Positions 12,025-21,439 of a stretch of 64,000 nt of DNA are shown here, piece by piece. Under the pieces are notes generated by a model. It was not told where the DNA came from, searched no databases, and saw nothing but the letters and a program-made list of their open reading frames with translations. The translations under genes and the position numbers were made by a program. The stretch comes from Fomitopsis serialis (taxonomy: Eukaryota; Basidiomycota; Agaricomycetes; Polyporales; Fomitopsidaceae): assembly GCF_022376445.1 (NCBI RefSeq), contig NW_025954963.1, positions 1,240,001-1,304,000 of the forward strand, written 5' to 3'. The number at the start of each line of letters is the position of its first letter. Within the stretch, counting starts at the first letter, position 1.

Positions 12025-12824
12025 CTAGGTTGATGGAACTAGACAGAACACTTCAGCATCAGTGAGGTACGTGTGATAGCCTGCTAAAAAGGCGGACCGG
12101 GGGTCAGGGCCACGCCTGAGGTTGAGGCCTTTACGTGGGCCTGTATGGTCGCGGTAAATGCTAATAGGCAGCGGTTTGCCCATGCTAGCATTCAGTAGTC
12201 AGCCACGACTCCCAAGGGTCGGCTGCTCGCTCACACTCACCAGCAATAGTCGCAAGTACATGGCTTCCTCCCACTCCCGTGGTGGTCGCAGCCCGAGTTC
12301 ATAAGCCCGTCTGCGCCGCAACACGTCCAGCGGAAGGCCTGGGGCCGCTTCTTGAAGAAGGTATGCTTCTTGCCCCTGCAGTCGACCTCGAACTGCCGTT
12401 TGACGTCCTCGACGTCCTCGGCGAAGGCGTTGCCCCAGCCCATACGAGTTCCACCCTCGGGGTCTGTGTACTCCCAGGTCATGAGCTCTAGCCTGCCTGA
12501 GTTGACGTGTGTGTGTCAGCCGGAGTAATGTAATTGTTAGTATGCGACACACACACCATTGTGCATGGACCCATCGCGACACCCGCGGTACTTGTCGTGC
12601 CACCCGTCCGAGTCGGCGCAAAGCTGTCTATGGCTCGGCCAGTGCTGTTTCTGGCAATCAGAGTTCTGTAAAGGGAGACGATCGCTTAGTCTAACACATA
12701 ATCGGCATACGCGCTACCTAGTATAACCTACGCAGTACAGTGCGCCGAGGCAGCGCTTGCAACGCCTGAGTTCCTTTGTCAACGCCACCTTTCGACAGTA
12801 CAAACACTGTGACTCTTCAGCCAT
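12025..12824 (-). CDS. MYND-finger protein, tandem copy B
   Basis: 205 aa, exons 12824-12732, 12665-12557, 12496-12241, 12184-12025. Exons 2 and 3 are the same length as in copy A (109 and 256 bp), so gene structure was copied with the duplication. MYND ligands: CLYC, CKRC, LYC, SDCQ, W-x3-H-x3-C (WPSHRQLC). Second cluster: FRWTCCGA, GCDHHGSGRKP, CTCDYC. The tail differs from the other copies: after RRGPDPRSAFLAGY it reads through to TYLTDAEVFCLVPST, because the usual stop is lost, adding about 14 residues. Function unknown, as for copy A. Confidence 0.85.
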
Positions 12825-13300
12825 GTCTAGCGTAAACGTGTAGGATTGTAGATTTGCTGGGGAGCTGCCCGTGGCCGTTGGTCGATCGAGAGGAGATCGA
12901 TGCGAGACGCCCGTGGCATGTCGTTGGGATGGTACTTAGTACGGCCGATGGGTACCGTGACCTCACGAGCACAAGTCAGCAAGTACCAAGACACTGTACA
13001 CTTACGGTACTATGAGATACAGCTCTGACTTGCTCAGGCAGTGTATTTCGGAATGCGCTAAACTTCTTTCAGGTCATCATGAGGACAAACACTACTAATA
13101 CATGATGTTGCCGAGCACGAACAGACTATTGGGACGTCGTGACTAGTTCATGGTTTGCATTGAGAGATATACCGAAGAAATTGTAACCGCAAGAAATGAG
13201 ACTCGCAGCCTCTTCACAACTCGAGTCCGAGCGTCGCACGGCCTTTCAGAGCCAAAGCTGCAAGCGTCGGGTTGAAGGAGCTATATAGAACATCTCACAA
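12825..13300. other. Upstream region of MYND copy B
   Basis: 476 bp. The block near 12885-12915 (GAGATCGATGCGAGACGCCC) matches the upstream block of the other copies, and TACCGTGACCTCAC near 12953 matches 14232-14246. The duplication therefore included promoter DNA. No coding sequence seen. Confidence 0.5.
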
Positions 13301-14056
13301 TCAGCAAGCCTTGACAAAGTCCACAAGAAAAACTGACCGAGGATCAGGGCCGCGTCTGAGGCGAAGCCCCATGCTTGGGCCCGTCTGCCCGCGGTGAATG
13401 CTGTCCGAAGCAGGCACCGGCCTGCCCATACTGCTCGATGATCAGTCTCAGTCGCGACTCATCAGGCAACTCGCACACACTCACTGGCAGAAGTCGCAAG
13501 TGCACGGCTTGCTCCCACTTCCGTGGTGATCGCATCCCTCGTTCATAAGCTCATCTGTGCCGCAACACGTCCAGCGGAAGCCCTGGGGCCAATACTTGAA
13601 AAAGAGCCTCTTCTTGCCTTTGTAGTCGACCTTGAACTTGCGTTTGATGTCCTCGACTTCCTCGATGACGACGTTGCCCCAGCCCATCTGAATCCCATCT
13701 TCGTCTGTGTACTCCCAGGTCATGAGCTCCAGTTTGCCTGGTCAGACGCGTGCGCGTTAGCCGGAGTACCAATGTATGTATACGAGACGGCCACACCTTC
13801 GTGTAAGGAGCCGTCTTTACACCCGCGGTACTTGTCAGGCCACCCATCTGATTCACCACAAAGGTCCCTATGGTTCGGCCTGTCCTTCTTTTGGCAATCG
13901 GGGTTCTGTACAGGGAAACGATCGTTTAGCTTGACTGATCTGATCGACACACCCATAACTTACGCAGTACAGCGCGCCGAGGCAGCGCCCGCAGCGCCGT
14001 AATTTCTTCGTCGACGTCAACTTGCGACAATAGAAACAAGTGGACTCTGCGGCCAT
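13301..14056 (-). CDS. MYND-finger protein, tandem copy C
   Basis: 194 aa, exons 14056-13964, 13905-13797, 13737-13485, 13430-13301; phases agree. Exon 3 is one codon shorter than in the other copies (TDEDGIQMGWG against TDPDLGRRIGWG in A). MYND: CFYC, CGRC, LYC, PDCQ, then RPNHRDLC, where Arg replaces the usual Trp before the His-Cys pair. Second cluster: FRWTCCGT, GCDHHGSGSKP, CTCDFC. Tail RRGPDPRSVFLVDFVKAC. The Trp loss may weaken partner binding; this is inference. Confidence 0.85.
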
Positions 14057-14619
14057 GGTGTTGTAGCGTATACTTGTAGATCGTATATATGTATGCTGGG
14101 GAGTGCTAGCCAGCTAAGTACTGGCGGAGGCTAGCGGCCCTTGGCAAGAGGAGATCGATCAGAGACGCCCGCATATCGCTGGTACTATATACTCAGATGA
14201 TAGATCTAGCTGAGATAGAGAAGGTTGATTCATACCGTGACCCTCACAAGACAGTGCACAGTTATTACGGCACTACTGCGAGGTATAGCTCTGGTTCTGG
14301 AAGAAAGGAAGAACGTCAGGCAGCTTGAATTGAACTGTTGCTTGACATGTGTCAGCCATTCCACGAGACATGCTCAGGTGTCAATGTTGAGGTGAGGATG
14401 CTAAACGGCCTGAGAACCTGATCGTCAATGTTCATACTGGGCCGTACGCAGTACTTGGCATGACACTCTTGTGAAGTCGCGACTAGTTAGTTTGCATTGG
14501 AAGTAACGAAGAAATAAGAGCTCGCAGCCTCGTCACATCTCGAGTCCGAACGCCGAACGACCTTTCACTGCCATAGCCGCCAGCGCCGGGTTGAAGGAGC
14601 TATACATAAATGTTCATAA
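14057..14619. other. Upstream region of MYND copy C
   Basis: 563 bp with the shared upstream block at about 14150-14175 (GAGATCGATCAGAGACGCCC) and an ATACCGTGACCCTCAC block matching copy B's. No coding sequence recognised. Confidence 0.5.
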
Positions 14620-15377
14620 TCAGCAAGTCTTGACGAAGTCCACAAGAAAAACTGACCGAGAATCAGGGCCGCGCCTGAGTTTGAGGCCCATGCGTGTGCC
14701 CGACTGCTCGCGATAAATGCTGTCAGGGAGCGGCTTGCCCATGCTGCTCGATGGTCAGTAACGGCCGCGACACCAGATACGTCCAAGCAGTTCGCACACT
14801 CACCGGCAGAAGTCGCAAGTGCACGGCCTGCTTCCACTTCCATGGTGGTCGCATCCCCAATTCATGCCCCCGTCCGTGCCGCAGCAGGTCCAGCGGAATG
14901 CCTGCGGCCACTTCTTGAATAAGAGGGACTTCTTCCCTCTGTAGTCAACCTGGAACTTGCGCTTCATCTCCTCGGCTTCCTCAATGATGACGTTTCCCCA
15001 ACCCATACGATCTTTAGTCTGGGGATCGGTGTACTCCCATGTTATGAGCTCCAGTCTGCCTGAGTTGCCAGTAAGGCGTGAGCGGTTGCCAAGGTAGTGT
15101 AGTTGGTGAACGGACACACCTTCGTGCATGGAACCATCGCGACACCCGCGGTACTTGTCATACCACCGATCCGAGTCACCGCAGAGCTCCTTGTGACCTG
15201 GCCAGTCTTTCTTCTGGCAGTCAGCGTTCTGTAAAAGGGCCGCGGCCGCTTAGATCTGATTTGGACAGCGCGCTCTCATACTTACACAGTACAGCGCGCC
15301 GAGGCACCGCCCGCAGCGTTTGAAAGTCTTGGTCATCGCCTCCTTTTTGCAATAAAACATTGCGAAGTGTCTGCCAT
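14620..15377 (-). CDS. MYND-finger protein, tandem copy D, frameshifted in exon 1
   Basis: Exons 15377-15286, 15228-15120, 15059-14804, 14743-14620. Exon 1 is 92 bp, where copies B and C have 93. One base is missing from a T run (AAAA on plus, 15354-15357), so the ATG at 15377, aligned with the other copies' starts, is out of frame with the finger. An internal ATG restores the frame but gives MFYCKK and loses the first zinc-binding Cys. Apart from this the gene is intact: CGRC, LYC, ADCQ, WPGHKELC, then FRWTCCGT, GCDHHGSGSRP, CTCDFC, and tail SRSVFLVDFVKTC. With one base restored it would encode 193 aa. An assembly error or recent loss of the finger would both fit. Confidence 0.8.
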
Positions 15378-16247
15378 GGCGTCGTATTGTGAAGTCAAGA
15401 ATCGGTTGTGCGCTGGAGGAGCCACCCTGACTACGGTGGTGGCCCGGGGAGGAGGAGACGAGTCGATCAGAGACGCCCACATCTATTCAGATCCGACTGA
15501 GATCGAGATCGTACGGCCGATTCGCAGTGAGCCACTCCAGCATCCTCTGTACATAACCATCCTCAGCGTCCCTTCTGTACGATCCAGCTCTATTAGAACT
15601 ACATACTAGCAGTACTACTGCAACGTAGCTCATATTTCTTCGCCATCGCCAGATATCACGAAGGTCATGGATGTGTAAGCGTCAAATGCGAAATCTACTT
15701 CACATCGCCGCTTCTGTCCATATCCCACACCAGGCGACGATCATTATTAGTTCGAGGCAGAGGGCAAATACAGGCGGCCGTGCACTGCCTACACCTCAGG
15801 GGCATGTTATCTATCCATGCACCGTGCTTACGCACGCCTGCCGATAGATGCGACGCTGCTTGGGTGTCGCGTCATCCGTTCTGGGTCCCGAAATGATGTC
15901 GCATGGGAACATCCCAGACGTGATCCGCATGTTCCGCACCTTCCAGCTCTCTCGTCACTGCAGTCTGGCCGGACAAACTCTATGCGAGGCAGAGCACGCC
16001 CACTCGAGCAGGGATAGCTGGAGATGGCCGACGCTGAGCACGCCTTCCACATGTCGACCTCCTGCTTCGCGTGCCTCCATGAATCGTCACGTCCGTCGGA
16101 CTTGAAGCTTGAAGTGCACAGCCGGATCCTTAAATACAGGGGTTTCGCCCACCGTCCACCAGAATCCGCCAACGTCTCTCTCGACGTCGAAGTGGCATCA
16201 TCTCCTCTCCCCGCTACGCTTAACTCTGAGCCACTCGCATCGATACC
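15378..16247. other. Intergenic region with the copy D promoter block
   Basis: 870 bp between MYND copy D (-) and the next plus-strand gene. The shared MYND upstream block is at about 15455-15530 (GTCGATCAGAGACGCCC, ACTGAGATCGAGA, GCCGATTC). Open frames here lack family similarity. Confidence 0.5.
15455..15530 (-). promoter_or_regulatory. Conserved upstream block of the MYND genes
   Basis: A block about 75-150 bp before the start of copy D recurs before copies A (11441-11515), B (12885-12915) and C (14150-14175). Shared cores are GATCAGAGACGCCC, ACTGAGATCGAGA (A and D) and GCCGATTC (A and D). It could be a common promoter element or simply duplicated DNA that has not yet diverged. Confidence 0.45.
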
Positions 16248-17075
16248 ATGTCTGACGCCGCCTTCAACATCTTCGGCGTCGTAGCGGGCGCACTGGGACT
16301 CGTCGGACTCGTTCCCCTCGTCTACATCCTGGTCAAGAGTCAGCTTCCGCTCTCGCACGTCAAGGCTCTGGACGACCTACTCTCGGAGACGAAGTCCTTG
16401 CTCCTCTTCGTTGTCGAGGGAGGACACCTGACCGACAAAGGCTTCACGTTCGAGATGGGGCTCGAGCTCCGCCGGTATGTACTATCGATCGTCATAGAGG
16501 TTCACCAATGATCTGACTCGCGTCGTCAGCCTTCAAGAACACGCGGATGAACTGAAGATCGAGGCTTACCGTGCCGAAGGCTACCTCCAGCAGATATGGG
16601 GCATGGTCTCCGGCTTATCATTCAAGATCTACGGTGTGTTTCGTCAGGTCAAGAAGGCGCGCACCAAAATTATGGTACGTACCTACCCACTTTTCGCCTC
16701 ATCGACTGATGGCTGACGACGATCGCAGCACAAGGCCTTCGAGGACAAGAAGCGACGTGCAAGTCAGTCGCAGGTCGATACATCGACCCTTCGAGCGGCG
16801 TCCGTCGACAACGATGGCGCCGATGACCAGTCTGACAGTCCCAAGGAAGAAACGTCTCGAGAGGACGCACTCACCTTACAAGAGACTCCAGACGTCCCGC
16901 ATGATACGCAGGATCCTCCTGCGTATCATACAAAACTTGCAACCACAAGTTTTATATCATACACTGAAGCACCGCGGGCCAAGGACGGGGATGCTGGTAC
17001 GTACTTTGAACCGTTGACGCAGTACGACGCACTGACGACTCCAATGTAGTGTCTGCTACCACCTCCACGGATTAG
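16248..17075 (+). CDS. Small protein with N-terminal hydrophobic segment and helical domain
   Basis: 221 aa, exons 16248-16474, 16530-16674, 16729-16996, 17050-17075; introns are GT-AG and phases agree. Residues 6-30 (FNIFGVVAGALGLVGLVPLV) are hydrophobic and could be a membrane helix or a hydrophobic helix of a bundle. Residues 35-125 look helical, with ALDDLLSETKSLLLFVVEG and LQEHADELKIEAYRAEGYL. The C-terminal third is polar and disordered. The N-terminal half is reminiscent of helical bundle domains at the start of fungal STAND and cell-death (HeLo-type) proteins, but no NTPase follows. I do not recognise a defined family. Confidence 0.7.
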
Positions 17076-18412
17076 TAGACGGCTGCGCAAGCTTGCGCAG
17101 CGAACACTCACCCGTCCTGTCCACTCGTTGGTCGTTTGGGTTAGACCGTCTGCTATCCCTTTGACCCCGACCATCCGTCGATGGTCGGATCCCCACGCTG
17201 CATGTGACTGGTTCACAGCGCGTTCTTCGACGGCCTACAGGCCTAGGCTCGCCTTCCCTTTCATCGCGATGGCTCCTCGTGCACACGTCCGTATGTTGTC
17301 CTGCTTCCTATGGCTTTTTCGACTCCTCTATGCTTCCTTCTTGCTATGTTGTATAATTCCACTTTTCTGGTTCGATCGTGGCCTATGGTCTTCTCTCTAT
17401 GCTATCCTTACTTTCGTGTGCTCTGAGTCGTCGCTGTAAAATATTATATATCATCAGAATTGGATGCCTTTGAACCACACTCGCCTCTGAGCTGGTTGCG
17501 ATTGAACACCAATGCGCGTGCTTCCATGAGCGCGACCTTGCCGGACAGTGAGCTGAGCGCAGGTGGTTCGTCAAGGACACGCGAGTGCGGCGAGGTCGAG
17601 TCCTGCGCAGATGCACGCTCCGCCTGCTCATGGTGCGTCTAGGCCATGACGGCGTGCAATGCCTGGGATCATTGCTGGTGAGTGGCCGAGTCAAGTCAAA
17701 ACCTGCGAACTACTCACGCATGCGGATCACTACTGGACGACGGACATGAGGACGGATCCTGGGCCGCGAGGTCAACGCGTGTCGAGCGCCGCGGATGTGC
17801 CTACCGTACACGCTGATCTTTCCCTGCAAACGATGCATGGGTGCCGTCGCGCTGCGAATAGGTCCTAGGCCACGGCGATGGACGCGTGAAGGAGAATCCG
17901 GACCTGGATGATCGTCGACGGGCGTAACGGCGCCCGTCAGCAACAAGCTGGCTGGTGCACCGCATGCGACGTAGCGTCTGAGAGAAGCACAGGTGAGCCA
18001 GTAAGAGGTTCGCTGTTTGTAGCGTCATCTGGATACATCATAGCTTTGTGAGAGGGTACGTACATACGCGTTGCTACTGCGGTACACGTAGGATCGATAT
18101 GAACGGGTAGTAGGAAATTCGACGCCGTCATTGCTTCGTCGTATCTGTCTTGTCAAGCAACGCTACATATCGACGCGAGAGACTGGTTCACATCAGTGAG
18201 GAGAGCTAGGCATGTTGTGCAGCGACGCACAGTGGGCAGTGCGCGGATGGACGTGAAGAACAAAGATCGCTTTCGAGATTACCAGCCACACTGGCACGTG
18301 TTCGCGTCTTTGCCTATCCTGGAATTTTGTTCGGCCTGTGGCGGCGCATCGCAGAGACGCACCACTTCTTGTGCACGAACACCATTGACTGTACTCTCCT
18401 CCTACTACCACC
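17076..18412. other. Intergenic region
   Basis: 1.3 kb between two plus-strand genes. It should hold the 3' UTR of the first and the promoter of RanGAP. A T-rich, hydrophobic-looking frame at 17280-17430 has no family similarity. No gene seen. Confidence 0.45.
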
Positions 18413-19491
18413 ATGTCCAAGATATTCTCACTACAGGGGCGCGGTCTGAAGCTCAACACAAAGGCTGACATCGAGCCATATTTAAAGGACGTCCCTACCA
18501 CGATCGAGGAGATCCATTTGGGCGGCAACACGATCGGTGTGGAAGCTGCAGAGACCCTTGCAGAGTTCCTCGCGAAGACGACACATCTGAGGGTACGTCT
18601 ACGCGTCTTACATCACTTGTAGACTCGTCGACTGAATCTGAAGTCCACTCTACTCACAGATAGCTGACTTCGCGGACATCTTCACCGGTCGTCTGATCAG
18701 CGAGATCCCGCAGGCCCTCTCCGCCCTCTGCGACGCGCTCATCCCCAAGACCACGCTCGTCGAGCTCGACCTCTCCGACAACGCCTTCGGCGGGCGGTCC
18801 GTCGACCCCATGGTCCCCTTCCTCACGCAGAACCGCGCCTTCCAGGTCCTCAGGCTCAACAACAACGGGCTCGGCCCCGCGGGGGCACGATCGTCGCGCA
18901 GGCGCTCCTCCGCTCCGCCGAGCTCTCTGCAGAGAAGGGCGAGCCATCCAACCTCCGCGTCGTCATCTGCGGCCGGAACAGGCTCGAGGACGGCGCGGCC
19001 CCACATGGGCGAAGGCGCTCGCCGCGCACGGCGGGCTCACGGAGGTGCGCATGCCGCAGAACGGGATCCGGATGGCGGGTGCTGCGGCGCTCGCGCACGG
19101 GCTCGCGGGCTGCGCGGGGCTGGTTCACCTCGACCTGCAGGACAACACGTTTGGCGAGTCGGGCTCGACCGCGATGGCGGCCGCCCTCCGCACGTGGCCC
19201 TCCCTCCGCACGCTGAACCTGAGCGACTGCGTGCTTGCGGAGGAGGGCGCGGTCTCGCCTGTGTTGGAGGCGCTCGTGCAGGGGAGCAACCCGAAGCTCG
19301 AGCTGCTGCAGCTCCAGAATAACAACCTCGACGCGCAGAGCTTCGCGTTGCTTGCGGACGCGCTGGAGGTTCACTTGCCGGCGCTGAAGCGGATAGAGGT
19401 GCAATGGAATGAGGTGGAGGAAGAAGATGAGGGCATTGAGACGTTGACTGGGTTGATGAAGAAGCGCAATGGGAAGCTCGTACTGGACGAC

Positions 19492-19522
<31 letters not shown>

Positions 19523-19650
19523 AGGAAGAAAAGGAGGAAGCAGAGGAAGAAGGGAAGGAGGCCGAGCCGGCGAAGACAGCAGAGCCTGCCAAGAAGGACG
19601 AGGCAGACGAGCTCGCAGACCTGTTCAGCAAGGTCGAAATCAAGACTTGA
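18413..19650 (+). CDS. rna1: Ran GTPase-activating protein (RanGAP/Rna1), two frameshifts
   Basis: Activates GTP hydrolysis by Ran and so sets the direction of nuclear transport; acts in the cytoplasm. Exons 18413-18592 and 18660-19650. Leucine-rich repeats start with IEEIHLGGNTIG; IADFADIFTGR and LRVVICGRNRLEDG match the RanGAP signatures (Rna1 has EFSDIFTGR and IICGRNRLENG). The catalytic Arg lies in IADFADIFTGR-type sequence near the GTPase interface, by family knowledge. LVHLDLQDNTF and an acidic tail (poly-Glu, 19490-19550) complete the usual layout. The frame breaks twice, each time by one missing base: in the G run 18881-18885 (GPAG to GTIVAQAL) and the C run 18999-19002 (DGAAP to TWAKAL). 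With both restored the protein is about 390 aa. For an essential gene, assembly error is the likelier cause. Confidence 0.93.
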
Positions 19651-19882
19651 ACGTTTGCAGGAGACATGGAGGAATCTTTTATGCTTGGGGCTTCATGGGG
19701 ATTGCATTGTATCGAGCATTTGGCCGCCGTCGTCACTCAAATTGTATACCACACTCATCACAGCCCGTAGCCGTAGAATACCAGTGTCGACCTATAAGTG
19801 CTGACCTGTAACGCATGTCTGCTGTCTGTTGTCCGTTGTTCTACAATCGGTCGTCCGTCTACATCTAGATGTCCGTGAGGAA

Positions 19883-20995
19883 TTAGTTCCCTTTCGCCGC
19901 CTTCCATTCAGTGATTTCTTCATGAGTCTTACGCCTCGCAAAGACATGTATGTGGGCCAGCCCCGGTACGCTTTGCAGCCGCTACCAACACCTGATAAGT
20001 GACGGACCAATTCCACCCGTAATACATCACTCACCGGCGGATTGACGAACCACGCAGTCTCCCACTCGTCCTCTCTCCACAGCCATTTCACAAATGTGTC
20101 TACCTCACTCCCTGCCTTCTCCAGAAGCATCCTCTCCTCAGGACTCGGCTCCGGGCTCCTCACAAGCTTATCCATTGTGAGGTTCCACTCCGACAAGGCG
20201 CCTAAGCACTCGGGAAGTGTGTCCGGCGACGGCGGGGGCGCGAGCGAGCCTGTGAAGCCCCAGAGGCCATCCTGGAGGAGGCGAGGTTCGACAGAAGGCG
20301 GGAGGTCCGGTGGGAGGATGGGGACGCGCGTCCAGATGAGGCTGTGCTCGACCTCGTTGGGTACTGTGGACAAGATGGCAGTCAGGCGCGCGGTGACTCT
20401 GGGGGTGCGTGGGGCGTACCGGAGTAGGGCCAGTCGTTCATGATGATGCTGATCAGCTCCGGAGATGTGTCAGCTTTGAAGTACGGTGGAGCATTGGATG
20501 GGAGTGGAGGGAGTTCGCCTGTAGGAGCGTTGGCGACTTCGTCCTTGGCGACGAGGGAATCGGGGACGTCGAGGGTAGACTTGAGCAGAGAACGCGCGTC
20601 ACGCTTGCCCCATTGGAGGCGATACGTGAGCAGGTAGTTCACTTGCAGGTGTACCCAGTCAGAGCACAGAGGGGAGAGGATAGTGAAAGGGCGCTCTACG
20701 CACCCATACTCCCATACTCCTTCCTGATTTCTGCACTCCATGCATCGTACCGCTTCTGCAGCTTCCTGTCGCGCTTCAGTAATCCAAGGTCCCTGAGAGC
20801 CAATTCCTGAACATGAGTGAGAGAACAACGCAAAATAGACGGTACTTACCCTGCGTTGATGAACGTCTTCAGCTGATGGAAGGTGAACTTGGGAGGGTAG
20901 TGAATGAGCAACTCCTCGCGAGCGGGAGGACCGCTGCGCAGAGGAACCGTCTCCGGCGTGAGGTTGGACGCACTCGTCAGTGTTGTACCAGACAT
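19883..20995 (-). CDS. DUF3605 family protein (Gig1-like)
   Basis: 294 aa, exons 20995-20850, 20792-20704, 20641-20420, 20363-20035, 19981-19883. The DUF3605 core is visible as VNYLLTYRLQWG, IIMNDWPYS, VEHSLIWTRVPI, ETAWFVNPP and SVPGLAHIHVF. The family includes the N-acetylglucosamine-induced Gig1 of Candida; its biochemical role is unknown. The N-terminal 60 residues resemble a helical extension (KRDRKLQKRYDAW). For intron 1 only the acceptor CTCTCAG at 20793-20799 keeps the frame; the earlier TTCAG would give an early stop. The last exon needs acceptor GTAG before CGGCTG. Start: the ATG at 20995. Confidence 0.8.
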
Positions 20996-21439
20996 CTTAC
21001 GTAGATAAGAGTGTGTAGAGCAGGGTTGACGCAGCAAGTCTGAGTGGTCCGAGAGTGCGCTTGAGCGGTGGCAGCAAGGTGGCAGGGACCGCAGGGACCG
21101 AACAAGGACCGTTTGCGGCGATGGCAAGTCGCCGGAGTCCGGGCCGCCCGCGTCATCCCTGTAAGAGTTGATCGACGATCGATCGGGCGTTCCTTCTCCG
21201 AGACTCCTCCGTGCACTCACCCTCTATTCCATATCAGGCAAGTCTGAGGGCCACATTCTGTGTAGCCCAGCGGGACAGACTTGTGGAGGCATCGCTTGCA
21301 GTATGCAGCCCGGTTGCATCTCAGGCCCTCCGGATCACTCTGACAGACAGCTACATGTCCCACCTTCAAGTTGCTCCCGCCCTGACCAGAAAAATAACAC
21401 GCAGAACACTGGCAGGAAATAATATTACAAAGTACAGAA
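20996..21439. other. Intergenic region
   Basis: 444 bp between the DUF3605 start and the stop of the peroxin gene, both on the minus strand. A cysteine-rich open frame here (21217-21447) shows no family match. No gene seen. Confidence 0.45.

Noticed and set aside
15828..16358. 176-codon minus-strand frame
   Set aside because: Overlaps exon 1 of the small helical protein antisense; polar biased composition only.
19371..19736. Poly-serine protein on the minus strand
   Set aside because: It is the complement of the GAG/GAA repeat encoding the RanGAP acidic tail.
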